Below are positions 47,791-59,390 of a DNA stretch of 64,000 bases, in pieces. The position numbers and the translations under genes were made by a program. The notes beneath the pieces are model-generated. The model was not told the origin of the DNA and ran no database searches. It saw only the letters and a list, made by a program, of their open reading frames with translations. The stretch is from Nageia nagi (Eukaryota > Pinophyta): contig JBITNC010000002.1 in the NCBI GenBank assembly GCA_050084985.1, positions 12,524,001 to 12,588,000 of the forward strand, read 5' to 3'. Every line of letters begins with the position of its first letter. Within the stretch, counting starts at the first letter, position 1.

Positions 47791-50540
47791 TGTATGTGTA
47801 CATTGTCAAAAAGAAGGTCATTTAGAGGCTAAATGTTGGAAATTGCATCCTGAATTATGCCCTAAACCTAAAGGTCAAAAGAAACAAACAAATACTGTTA
47901 CTAAGGAAATTGAGGATGGTTCAGATGTAGATGATAAAATGGCATGTATGGTTTTGCATAATACACCTAATGAAGATGAGGAAAAGAAGAAAATTGAACT
48001 TTTTCACATCAAGGTGCAAGCTAAGAAGACTAGGATTGACACATTATTTGATTCTAGATCTCAAGCTAACTTAATTGTAGAAAAGTATGTCAAATCACTT
48101 GCACTCACTACTCAACCTCATCCAAACCCATATCCATTGGGATGGGTTGATAAAAATTCAAAGTTAAAGGTAACACAACAATGCAAGTTGCAATTTTGGA
48201 TTAACAGGGATTACATTGATGAAGTTTTACTTGATGTTGTTCCTTTGGATATTTGTGGGATTGTGCTTGGTAGTCCTTATCTATGGGAAAGAGATGCTTT
48301 ATTCTATAGAAAGGAAAATAAATATAGACTCATTAAATATGGAATGGAATACATGGTTAGTGCTCATCAAAGCAAGAAAAAGGATATTTCTTTGATTACT
48401 CTAGGACAAGCAATGAAACTAATCAATATAGGAAAAATGTTTATACTTGCAATGGTGAAATCTCAAGATGAAGTGGAAATCATAAAGGCAATTGAAGATT
48501 GTGAACCACAATTCAAAGAAGAAGTAAAAGAGGTAATTTCTAAATTTGAAGATTTATTTCAAGTACCTAAAGAACTTCCACCAAAAAGAGATATACAACA
48601 TGAGATTCAATTACATCCTGATGTTGCACTTCCTAATATTGGCTTATATAGACATTCTATTTTGGAAATTGAAGAAATTAAGAAACAAGTCAAGGAATTG
48701 TTAGATCAAGGAGTCATTAGACCTAGCACATCACCATGTGGATCTCCTATTGTTATAATTCCAAAGAAAGATGGAACTTGGCGTATGTGTGTTGATTACA
48801 GGGCACTAAATAAGATCATGGTTAAAAATCGATATCCTTTGCCATGTATTGATGATTTAATGGATAAATTACAAAAAGCTAGGCTTTTCACAAAATTAGA
48901 TCTAAGAAGTGGTTATCATCAAATACGAGTTAAAGAAGAGGATTTGTGGAAAATTGCTTTTAAAACTAGGAAAGGATTATTTGAATGGTTGGTTTTACCA
49001 TTTGGATTATGCAATGCTCTTGCTACTTTCATGCGTGTAATGAATGAGGTTTTAAGGCCTTTCATTGATGATTTTGTTATTGTGTACCTTGATGATATTC
49101 CCATTTATAGTGATAATTGGAAAGATCATGTGGTGCATATTCGTAAAGTGTTTGAAGCCTTAAGGGAAGCAAAACTGTATTTGAAAATGTCTAAGTGTGA
49201 GTTTGTCAAGAAGAGTTTAATCTATCTTGGCCACATTGTAGGTGAAGGTCAATTGAGGATAGATCCTGCAAAAATTGAGGCTGTGTTGAAATGGCCTACT
49301 CCCTCTAATGTGATAGAAACTAGGAGTTTTCTTGGGGTAGTATAGTATTTATGCAAGTTTATTGCTAACTTTTCTTACATGGCTTCTCCACTTTATGCTA
49401 TTATAGGAAAGAGTCATGGATTTCATTGGGGAGGGAAAGAATAACATGCTTTTGACTTGCTTAAAAAGAAAATTAGTAATGCTCCAATAATTGCTTTGCC
49501 TAATCTTCAAAAACCTTTTGAAATTGAAACTAATGCAAGTGACTATGCTATGGGTGCAATTTTATTGCAGGAAAAACATCCAGTTTGCTATCACTCGAAA
49601 ATGTTTACCAATGTGGTAAGAAACTATCCCACATATGATAAAGAGTTGTATGCATTAGTTCAAAGTGTTAAGAAATAGAAGCACTATTTGGTAGGTAAAG
49701 AGATAATAATTCATACAGACCATCAACCCTTGCAATATCTTCAATCACAATCTAAGTTGCAACAATGTAGGCACTTTTATTGGATGGGATTTTTGTAACA
49801 ATTTCATTTAGTGATTAAGTACAAGAAGGGTACTCAAAATAAAATTACTGATATGTTGTCTAGACCTCTAATAGTTGCTAGTGTTGTGATTCTACAAAAT
49901 AGTTCTTTAATGCATGATGGGTATAAACAATAATATGTGGTTGATCTTGATTTCCAAAATATCTATCATAGATTGAGTCTTGGTAATGAGGCTGGAAATT
50001 ATGACTTTAATTTGCATGATGGATTACTTCTTCATTTGGACAAACTTTGTATTCCTAATGGTGAGAGTAATGATTTGATTAGGAAAGCTCATAATTCTCA
50101 AATTTTAGGGCACTTTGGTGTTGGGAAAACTCTTGCTAATCTACAAAGGTATTGTTACTGGCCTAAAATGCAAGAAAATGTATCTAGGTATAAGGAGAAG
50201 CATGATCGTCATTAGGTAGATCATAAATTTTAAGTTGGGGATCAAGTATGGCTTCATCTTAGCAAGGAGAGATAGCATGGTAAGGGAAAGAAGTTGAAAC
50301 CCACAAGGTATGGACCATTTACCATTATTGGTCAAGTTGGAGACAATGCATTTTGGTTAGCCTTACCACCCTATATGTAAATGTATTCTATTATTAATGT
50401 TGAGAACTTGAAGTTGTATGAACCAACCTTAGTTGCAGAAGATACAGATGTTATGTTACCGTTAGTTGAGGATTTAGCCCCTGAGCACATGAATGTGTTG
50501 GTTGAGGATGCAGTATTGGAAAAGAAGCAATGATCATCTC
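47684..50540 (+). pseudogene. pol pseudogene, gypsy element 3 (integrase core missing)
   Basis: Open for 553 codons to 49345. The knuckle CVHCQKEGHLEAKC is intact (47799-47840). In the protease the D-S-G triplet reads LFDSRSQANLI, Gly replaced by Arg. RT (about 48680-49300) is complete, with PKKDGTWRMCVDYRALNK, LPFGLCNA and the active-site box VIVYLDDIPIYS. After a stop, connection and RNase H follow (49457-49678), whose first acidic residue is changed (FEIETNASDYAMG). The integrase zinc-binding part (50060-50190, GHFGVGKTLANLQRYCYWP) runs straight into the C-terminal domain (50195-50400, VGDQVWLHL), so the catalytic core is deleted. The end may include a diverged tail to 50540. Remaining stops are mostly TAG/TAA at Gln or Trp positions. 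Confidence 0.9.
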
Positions 50541-50686
50541 ATAGTGGCATACATGAAGTGTGGCGTATTGGAGTGAAGGGACAACAACCACACAAGGCCA
50601 AGTGGTATGTAGTTTATCGGGCGAGGGAGCTCTACCCTCACCTCATTCCATCATCCTAAATGCTTTTGGGGATAAAATCTCTCTCT

Positions 50687-50699
50687 CAGTGGGGAGGAA
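50687..50699 (+). other. Polypurine tract, gypsy element 3
   Basis: 'agtggggaggaa' immediately precedes the 3' LTR. Confidence 0.85.
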
Positions 50700-51763
50700 T
50701 GATCCAAAATTTGGAACCCTTCAACATTTACTAATCTCCATTTCAATGTGTTTAATGTGATCATCTTGTATTCAGCTTTTTGATGCTTCTTTTGGATTGA
50801 GAATTCGAGTATGTATGTGGAAGATATGGTAGTAAGTTAGTTTGTGTATTTTTGAAAAAAAAAATGGTAGGACCCGCATGCCATTGTGCAGCTCATGTAG
50901 GCATGGTAGGGACCACGTCAAAGGTGATGAGGTGGGAGACTGCTAGCTAAGTCATGTGCATAGTGAAGACTACCTACCACATGAAGCCAAGCTACCATGA
51001 GATTGCCAACCTGACCGTTTAAGCTACCTAGTCAGCAAGCCACCTAGTCAGCCTAGCCACTAGTCAACAGAGTTTGACTTCATCCCAAAATGTGCCATGT
51101 GTTGCCACCATAATGCACCCACTTAGTTTTGGATTTTTTTTAATGTATTTTGACATTTCTAAGGTTTTTTGGTGATTTTTGATTCACCTAAGGTCCTATT
51201 TTTGGGTTGATTAATCCTGTAAGCCTAAAAATAGTCCAGAGAGCATGTTTTTTAGTTTCAAAGCTCATTTTTGGGAGATTTTTGCAACCATTTGAGTCCA
51301 AATTTGATTGAAAGATCAAGGAGGTTAATGGGTATATGAAAATGTATATTTTACCCAATTTCCTAGTTGTAATTCTCTCCAATTTTAGCTCCAAAAATTG
51401 TATAAAAGGGGAGCAAATTGTACAGGAAAAAAAAAGAAGGATTTTGGGAAGTGTTTTCAGTTCTTGTTGTGATTTTCAAAGCTATGAGTGTGTTGTGAAT
51501 GTGAGAGGAGGTTTTGAAGGACCTTGGAGGCCTTGTAAAGTGATTCCACCCATTGATAGTAGAGAGCTTTTGAGCTGGATGTAGCCCACATTGGGTGAAC
51601 TAGGATAAATTTTGCTTATCTCTTCTGTGGTGAATGCTTTTCTCTTCTCTATGTTTATAATTTATTTCTTGATTTTCCTTTACAAGCACTTAATTATTTT
51701 AAGTGTGAATTGATCCTAAGTAAAGGTTAAATTGAAAATTGTAATCTTATAGTTTATGGATCA
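50700..51763 (+). repeat. 3' LTR of gypsy element 3
   Basis: Starts 'tgatccaaaatttgg' and ends 'tttatggatca'; TATA box at 51401. Followed by the target duplication 'gtagt'. Confidence 0.93.
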
Positions 51764-51768
51764 GTAGT
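51764..51768. other. Target site duplication, right, gypsy element 3
   Basis: 'gtagt', identical to 45709-45713. Confidence 0.85.
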
Positions 51769-52324
51769 GGTAATACTATATAGACACACGCATAACCATA
51801 AGTGGCTAAGCTGAGAAGATATTTTTATAAATTCAAGGTGAGAATCTACTAACCATGATTATGATTAAACACATTTCAATTATAAAAAGTGAAATTATTT
51901 ATATAAATATTATTTAACAAGCATATTATTTAACAAGCCATTTTGAAAATGAAAAATCTAAAATTTTAACAATCTCAAATTTATAATGAATATTATTTAC
52001 AAAACTAATCACTTGCATCACCTTTGATATTATAAAATAACTTTTTTTTATGAACTTACCTTCATTACCAAACTTACAAAATTTATTCCTCTCCATGGGA
52101 TGCAACCTATGGTCACCTTTTCTAATGAAAATATCAAATTTGGGATAATTATAGTCTAATGGGATGGTAAATTTAAGTTATATTCTTATAAAAAACTTGT
52201 TTTAAGATATAATGTTATTGAGAGGGAATGCTATTATTTACTCCTCATTTTCTACCTTAAAAAATAAGAAAAGAGATATGTGGGCTAATATTCAACAATA
52301 ATAATACAATATTGAAATCATAAA
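51769..52324. other. AT-rich intergenic; repeat family X begins at about 52245
   Basis: No gene. The last 80 bases match 42745-42830 and form the left flank of the LINE target. Confidence 0.6.
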
Positions 52325-52339
52325 GATAATTCTAGATAT
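52325..52339. other. LINE target site duplication, left
   Basis: 'gataattctagatat', repeated exactly at 59290-59304. Confidence 0.85.
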
Positions 52340-52599
52340 TGAAATGATAAATTTATTTCATCCCATCCCTACAATATTAAGAAGTAGGTGAAAGTGATCG
52401 AGTGTTATGTAATAGTAGTAGGCAAGGAGGACTACAAAGTGTGAGCTCTATGTACCCGTAAATGCGAGAATGATTGCAAAGTGTGAACATTATGTAATCA
52501 TAGCATACAAATAGGATTGAAATTTATTTTTTGTAATTAGGTTAGGTAAGGCTTTTTGAAACTCATAAATGAATGAGTAGCTAAGATAGAAAAATAGAA

Positions 52600-53700
52600 A
52601 CATTGGAGGGAACTTGTCTCTTAGGATGCAAAGATAGATATTGAACCTCCAATACAAGCCATGTTTAAGAAAGATGGAAAATTGAAACTTAAAATTCCAT
52701 GGGTTGTGATGGATCAAACTATAGCAAGAGGGACATTGAGCTTGATCTAGACAGTTCAAGAAGCACAATCAAACATAGATGATGTTAGGAGATGGGAAAA
52801 ATTCAAATGAAAACTTTGAGGAAGTATGGATATCCTAGCCTTACCAAATGATTACATGTTATTTGACTTTAGCAATCAGAAGGATCAAAATGAAATTCTA
52901 AGCTTGTCTTAGTTCATTGGTACTAGGAAAATTTTCTTAAAGCAATGGAAACTTGAATTTGATCCTATATAGGCTCAACTAATGAGAGCACCCATATGGG
53001 TGACACTACCAAACCTTCCTTTTGACCTATGGCACAAACTGGTCTGTGAGGATATTGAAAAATCCTTTTGAATATCCAATAAAATAAATGATGTAACAAA
53101 AGCCTAGTCTAAGATGGTATCAACTTGATTTTGTGTTATGGTTAAATTTGGAGTTAAACTCCATACCTCAATCACTTTTGAAGAAGAAACTAGAGATATT
53201 GAGCAAGAACTATAGTATGAAACAAATAACTTCCTTTTTTCCTTATGCAACCAAGTTGGTCATATCATGAAGTCATTCCTGAAAAGAATACTATAGAACA
53301 AAAAATAATGGAAACTAAAATTGCAATAGGAGGAACCCCTCCTAGAGGATGTGGCTAAAGCAAAAGGCCTAAAGGATGGTGAAATTAACCAAAATGAACA
53401 AGAAGAGGAGAATAGTGATGAAGAAGGAGAATAAGAAAAATATAAAAATAGAGTGTAAAGCTCCCGTAATAGCAACCTAATGGCCATGGGTGAAATCTAG
53501 TAAGAGCTCCCATCAAAGGAAGAATGGAATATGGTAAAAGGAACAAAAAGGGACTAAAAGGTAGATCAAAGTTGTCTAGAATGATAGTTAAAGAAACCAA
53601 ATTTCATAGATAAATAATGACAAGAAGAACATCCAAAGGAAGACATTCCTTAGGAGAAATAAGAAGGAAAGAAATAAAAAGAGATATTACTAGTGAGAGA
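52600..53700 (+). pseudogene. LINE ORF1 pseudogene (DUF4283-like RNA-binding protein)
   Basis: The segment about 52917-53060 reads GTRKIFLKQWKLEFDP and, after a stop, APIWVTLPNLPFDLWHKL, which is the signature of the plant L1 ORF1 domain. A degenerate zinc knuckle (LCNQVGHIMKSF) follows near 53240-53275; the first Cys and the His remain. Downstream is a Lys/Glu-rich linker (53340-53700) typical of ORF1 C-termini. The start is not clear. In active elements the protein coats the RNA and accompanies it to the target. Confidence 0.75.
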
Positions 53701-53739
53701 CAAAGAACTTTGGACACCATTTGGGGTAAAGCATCCTCT

Positions 53740-56700
53740 AAAAAGGATGTATAATATTAGTTCTTTCTTGTAATGTAAGGGGATTGAGCACCTTATTAAA
53801 AACCAAGCTTCTACAAAAAATGTGCAAGAAATAGAAGCCTAATTTAATGTTCCTATAGGAAAGAAAGGTTAAAGAAAGAAAAATTAAAATGTTAAAGAGA
53901 AGAATTTGGATGCAAGTAGAAATGGAATATATCCCAATCCAAGGAAATTATGGGGGAATCATGTCCCTATGGAACTCATACCTCTTTGAAGAAATAATAA
54001 TGAAAGTAAATAATAACTTCATCTAGATTATTCTTATGCACTAGGTAACTAGGAAGAAGATGAATACCATCAATATATACACATCCAATAAACTACTCAA
54101 AAGAATGAGACTTTGGAGGAAGTTGGAAGAAATCATAAAAAATAAAGAAGAAGAAAATTGGATCCTAGCTAGAGATTTCAATTCCCCATTGTGTTCAGAG
54201 GAGAAATGTAGTGGTAAAATAGGGACCTAGCTATCATAATTGAAATATTTAAGGACTTTCTTATGTAACATTGGTATGTATAACTTGAGAATCCATGGAA
54301 CTAAACACACTTGGACAAATAGAAAAGTAGAAGGGAAGTTAATCATGTGCAAGTTGGATAAAATACTTGCTTCTCAAGGATAAATAAAGGAATTATCTAA
54401 GTATTAACTATAGGCCTTGCCATGAGTTGGATATTATCATAATGTGCTCCTTCTTGAGATTAAATTATGGTTCATCAAAAACCACCCCTTCTACTTTGAG
54501 AAAATATGGCTAAGTCACCTAGAGCTTGAAGATAAAATTACAACATGTCAAACAACAAATCAAAATTTGGAACTATGAGGTGTTTGGGAGGCTAAAGGAA
54601 ATAAGGACATCCTAAAGGAAAGAATTGAGGGAATTGGGTATGAAATGGAATCTATGGGGTTGTAGGAAGAGTTCAAATAGGAAGAAAAGGATGTTTTATG
54701 TGAGCTACATAATACTCTAGCATGAGAAGAAACCAATTAGAGACTAAAATTTAAAGTGACATGTATCTAATAAGATGATTATAACATAAGGTTATTATAA
54801 ATGAAAACCTTTAATCACGTAGAAAAGAACATAATTTTAGTGATTAAGAACACTCAAGGTAATCTCATGCAAGATATCAGTCAAATTAAAGAAACAAGTG
54901 TTACATTCTTTCAGCAACTTTTATCCATAGGAGAAGATTTAAATAATGATTAGATGAAGGAAATATTTTGGAATATTGCAAAGTTGGTTATTGATGAACA
55001 TAATAGGATACTTCTACTATCCTTTTCTAATGCAAAGATAGAGCACATTAGTTTTTCCATGAAACATAAAAAATCCCTAAGGCAGGATGGCTTCCCAACT
55101 AAATTTTTCTAGAAGTTTTGGGGCATTATGGGGACAAAAGTTATGAAGAAATAAGAGAAATTTAATCATATAGAAAACTAATCAAAGCTTGGAATGCAAC
55201 CTTTTTGGATTTAATTCCAAAATTGGTGCACTAAAGATTTTAAACAATTTCGCTTGATTAGCCTATGTAATGTGTTTTATAAAATTATGACTAAAACTCT
55301 GGCAAATAGACTAAGGATGATATTGCCCTACCTTATCTCTCAAGAGCAAGGAGGATTTGTTCAAGGGAGATAGATCATTTATGGGGTTATAGAGATGTAT
55401 GAAGTATTACATTCATCCCAAACTAGGAACATGTCAACCTTTCTTTTAAAATTTGATATGCAAAAAGCATATGATAGCGTGAATTGGGTATTCTTAGAAA
55501 CAATCTATGAGAAATTTGGTTTCTCAATAACTTGGAGATCCTAGATACAATAATGCATTTCCATGAATTCCTTCTTAGTTTTAATAGATGGAGAATCTAT
55601 AGGCTTCTTCCACTCAAAGATAGGACTAAGGTAGGGAGATCCAATTTCCTTGTATTTATTCATCATGATCATCAAAGTTTTGGGGAGAAGAATTGGGGAA
55701 TGGAGAAATGCTAAGAAAAGTTTTGGAATTAAACCTATAGGTGCAAATGTTGTTAATACCCATAAATAATTTGCAAACAATACAATAATAGTTGGTAAGG
55801 ATTTAATGGTGGAAGAAAGGAATCACCTAAAATTTTTACAACTCTATGAAGGGGCCTCATAGTAAAAAATAAAAATGACAAAAGTAAACCCTTCTTCATC
55901 CACACCCCTATAAATCAACAAAGGAAAGTAATAGATATCTTCAATTGATAGATTGAAAACCTCCCCACAACCTACTTAAGAATGCCATTATTTATGGGAC
56001 CATCTCAGAAAAACTTATGGCTTTCTTTGATTAAGAGATTCTAGAAGAAACTTGCAAGATGGAAGGGGGAAATTCTAGCTATAGCTGAAAAATATCTCCT
56101 AGTGAAAATAATTCTTCAAAGCATGAATATTTACTAAGCATGAATATTTACTAAGCATGAATATTTACTAAGCATGAATATTTACTAAGCATTAGCATTT
56201 GAAATACTAGTAAACATATGTGAGGAAATGCTTACAAATTTGTTATAGATTCTTTTGAATAGGAATGGAGGAGAAAAAGAAATTTTTCCAAGTAAGTTGG
56301 GTTAAAGTTTGTAAGATGAAGTTGCAACGATGGCTTGGAATCCATAGTCTATGATAATTTAATGTAGCACTATAGGGGAAGTTGGCATGGAAGCTAAGCA
56401 CATAGGAGGAAAGAAAATGGGTAAATATATTCAAAAATAAATATTTGATGGAGGATTTCAAATTTATTCAGACAAACTTGAATAGGAAAGGATCAACTTT
56501 TTGGAAGGGCATCTCCAAAATTAGGCACTTCTAGAAGTGGATTTTTTCTTGGAGCATTGGTAGTGACTGATATGTACAATTTTAGGAAGATGAATGGATT
56601 AGTGAAAATCCCCTCATACAAGTTTTAAACTTAATTGATCTAGCTATATGGGGTAGAAATAATGTGATTTGGAAAGCCCAATGTTTAATGAATGATAGTA

Positions 56701-57340
56701 ATAGGCAGAGAGCCTAGAAGATTCTTCAATCCTTAGGACTTGATATAGCTATTGTTGTAAAAATGGCCAACAATATGCTAGTCTCAACACCTTTAGCTCT
56801 TGACTACAAGCTAGATATCTAATGGTGAAAAACAAAAAAATCAGGTATATACTCAATAAAATATGAATACAAAGCCCTCCTTGAGGTAGATGCAAATGAA
56901 TTTCCTATTAAGAAAGTATTGCTAAAAGGTGTTACTCTAATGTAACCTATTTCTTATGGCCAGTATTTAGGAAACAAATTTTTACTATTAAAAATTGAAA
57001 TAAGGAGGATAAATATTTATCAATAGATACTCTTTGAGTTGCAAAGAGGAATAATTAGTTGATCATTTATGCCAATTATGCCCTTTCTTTTAGGAAGTCT
57101 CAAGTGAAATCTTAGGGGAGAAGAGATTCAAGTTTGGCATTGATATGGTTGAGTTAGTTTCTAAATGCCCTCATAATTAATATTTGTGGTAAATAAGAAA
57201 ATTGAATATGGGAAATTATTCTCCCCCATATGCTTTGAGAATTATGGAAGGAAAGAAATAGGAAAATACTCCAAGAGAAAATAATGATAGTGGAAAGATT
57301 GATAAGAAAAAATTGATATATGGTTGATGAGAACTAGAAA
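53740..57340 (+). pseudogene. LINE ORF2 pseudogene (endonuclease and reverse transcriptase)
   Basis: The AP-type endonuclease starts near 53758 with SCNVRGL (Asn kept) and has ARDFNSPLCSEEK at about 54165-54210, where the usual GDFN is RDFN. RT: KKSLRQDGFPTKFF (55067), [21 protein letters not shown] and QGGFVQGR (55245-55370), FDMQKAYDSVNW (55453), and the catalytic box FANNTIIVG (55770) in which both Asp are Asn. Downstream segments such as GKLAWKL and STFWKGISKIRHF (56370-56530) are the usual LINE C-terminal region. An ELWKERN-like phrase near 57235 marks the end. A 17 bp repeat at 56121-56192 breaks the frame. Confidence 0.85.
56121..56192. repeat. 17 bp minisatellite, 4 units, inside LINE ORF2
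   Basis: 'atgaatatttactaagc' repeats at 56123, 56140, 56157 and 56174 without mismatch. The unit is not a multiple of three, so each copy shifts the frame. The perfect identity shows it arose well after the rest of the LINE had decayed. Confidence 0.95.
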
Positions 57341-57499
57341 CATATTTGGAAATATGAAATATAGGATGTAGATTCAAGTACAAGAGGTGGGAAAGCAATA
57401 CACTCACATGATAAGCATGAATGATAAAAGGCAAGTTCAGAGGAACGCATGTGCAAAAGTGGCATGCCCTCTCTTTATACAAATGCCACAAATTGAGTG

Positions 57500-58560
57500 A
57501 AGGTTAGCTATTGATTATGAGGATAGGTGGAGAGCCCATATTTGCTATCTTAGATTGCATCCCATGATTTACTTATTAAAAATGATAAATCATAGCCACT
57601 CTACATTCTAGTTGCATGCAGAGAGGGTTACAGGCCAAAAGCCTCTAAAACCAACTACGGGGGAAGAAATTAGGGGGTACCAAGTAGTCTGGCATATCTT
57701 ATGCAATGTGGGTATAGATGGATTTATGGATAACTTGAATGGACAAAATCCCAATGAGATAATGTAGGTTGTAGCTTCTTGGAATGAAGGAAGTGTCATG
57801 GTAGATAAGTGTCACTTTTTAATTAGTCCTAACTGATTGAAGCAGCTACAAGGATGACCAATTCAAACCATATGTATAGTAGGAAAATTAGGACTTCAAT
57901 TTTTAAGTGAAAACATTCTACAAGAAAGGGGTACCTCTCCCAAAGATAAGGAAATTAGCCTACCTAATTGCATCTATTTGATATTCTTGGAATGAGGTGG
58001 TGAAATTCATTGTGAAACTATTCACTATGGAATGTAGATACATTGAACTATTTGGGTTTCACTTTGTTTTGCTAAATCAGTTTAGAGGAGAGTATAGGAT
58101 CAATCTCCCCTACTTTATATATAATTCAATAGATTTATATATTAGAAACCTTAGTGAAACAATTCCAATGTATCAAGGATTAATTAAAATTTTGGTGGAT
58201 TTTAAGCATATGAGGGACATAGGGTAATGTCTCTATTTCAATAGGTACGTGAACCCTCTTTGAGAGACCCAATTTCCATATATTCTTTGAGTAGTATTTC
58301 AAAACTAAGACTTCCCCCAATCAAGAATCCTATCACCTCCTTGATTATTATTGTCTTTTTAAACTTGAAGGACTTACTATTGGTTGATGGTGATAATGAA
58401 GCTATGTCTAAGAGAAGGGGAAAAATTTTGGTATAATTTGAAGATGATGAAGGATTGGATGAAGAGATGGAGGTTGAAGAAGAAAAGGAGGAAGAACTAT
58501 TGAGAGCCCTTGTTACTATGGGCACAATGGATATGAAGGACAATTCCCTTGAGGTAACCC
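57500..58560 (+). pseudogene. Extra ORF-like region in the LINE 3' part (plant-transposon-protein-like)
   Basis: Readable segments are YQVVWHILCNVGIDGFMDNL (57678-57738), VVASWNEGSVMVDKCHFLIS (57768-57827) and, in another frame, an open 76-codon stretch (57997-58227) with ECRYIELFGFHFVLLNQFR and YQGLIKILVDFKHM. The pattern resembles, from memory, the 'putative plant transposon protein' ORFs found as passengers in plant retroelements. It ends in an acidic Glu/Asp/Lys-rich stretch (58440-58500). It lies after the ORF2 end and before the LINE tail, inside the target duplication. Function unknown. Confidence 0.5.
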
Positions 58561-59289
58561 TTTGCTAGATGATAGAGGAAGAGTCTTAAGATCTCAGGCT
58601 CCTCTAGAAGAACTAGATGACATACATTGGTCACCCTAGTAACTAAAAATAAGGATGTGGATGTTAACTCCCCTATGGGAAACCAAATCCAATTAAACGA
58701 GGATGAGATGGATGATATCCCCCATAAGAGGAATAGATTCCTCTGAAAAACTTCTCCCGATAGGATCTTGCTAGACTTGTAAGTTGTAGAATCTCATCCC
58801 TAAAATGGGATTAAAAAAAGTATACAAGAAACAAAGACACTTTTTTTAAAAGGGGATGAATTTGAAGGAGAGCAAAATAATGGAGGAACGTTCATTAGCC
58901 ATACAAGAAATGAAGGCTATTCAATACCCATGGTATAATAAAAAAAAGCTTGATAGGGATAGGTAGAAGGTGACCTTGGCTTCTAATAAAAAAGAAATCC
59001 CCATGTCCTTTCCAATCTCAAAATTAGAACTTCTTTGGCACTATTTCAATAAGAAAGACTCAAATATTGAAGGTTATTTGAGCTTGGTAGTACATCTAGT
59101 ACGATAAGGAGGTAGTGAAGAAAGATTATACTCCGTAACGTTTTGTTTAACTATGGCAAAACTTTGTGATAAGATTTTTGACTCAAATGTAATACTACAA
59201 AATATCTATACTCTCATGTACATACAAGATTTGGGTCCCTATTTTGTGGAAAACTTGTTGTAAATTATTTTTACCCTTATAAAAAAAAG
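58561..59289 (+). other. LINE 3' end region
   Basis: No open frame longer than a few dozen codons. The end is 'ttacccttataaaaaaaagg' before the target duplication. It would be the part recognised by the element's own RT. Confidence 0.6.
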
Positions 59290-59304
59290 GATAATTCTAG
59301 ATAT
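59290..59304. other. LINE target site duplication, right
   Basis: 'gataattctagatat', identical to 52325-52339. Confidence 0.85.
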
Positions 59305-59390
59305 AATAATTATTAAGAATAAATAACTTTTATTTGCACATGATTAACAAGTGTATAGTAAAATTATCATTTGTATATATATGAGGATGA
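59305..59390. repeat. Repeat family X, right part
   Basis: Matches 42840-42950: 'aataattattaagaataaat' and then 'cacatgattaacaagtg'. Continues the sequence interrupted by the LINE. Confidence 0.75.

Larger units (their letters stand above)
45714..51763 (+). mobile_element. Gypsy element 3: near-complete Ty3/gypsy retrotransposon with internal deletion
   Basis: LTRs of 1,077 and 1,064 bases with TG...CA ends, a perfect 5 bp target duplication, a primer site two to four bases inside, and a clean purine tract. The internal order is gag, zinc knuckle, protease, RT, RNase H, then the beginning of integrase and its C-terminal end. The integrase core between them is missing. It is the least decayed element in the window: one 553-codon frame is still open. 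The LTRs and internal sequence are unrelated to gypsy elements 1 and 2 except at conserved protein motifs. Confidence 0.94.
52340..59289 (+). mobile_element. Full-length decayed L1-type LINE
   Basis: It is bounded by an exact 15 bp target duplication and ends in a short A-rich tail ('ttataaaaaaaagg'). The two flanks joined together match 42745-42950, an unoccupied paralog of the target. The order is 5' leader, ORF1 with DUF4283-like segment and a zinc knuckle, endonuclease, reverse transcriptase, C-terminal region, an extra ORF-like region, and 3' end. At about 6.95 kb it is a long member of the plant L1 group. Every ORF has many stops and frameshifts, so it is inactive. Confidence 0.9.

Noticed and set aside
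56121-56192. CRISPR-like array from the 17 bp repeats
   Set aside because: The units abut without spacers and the DNA is plant nuclear; it is a simple minisatellite.
58238-58543. Minus-strand 101-codon Ser/Phe-rich frame
   Set aside because: It is the reverse of a Glu/Asp/Lys-rich plus-strand stretch that belongs to the extra LINE region.
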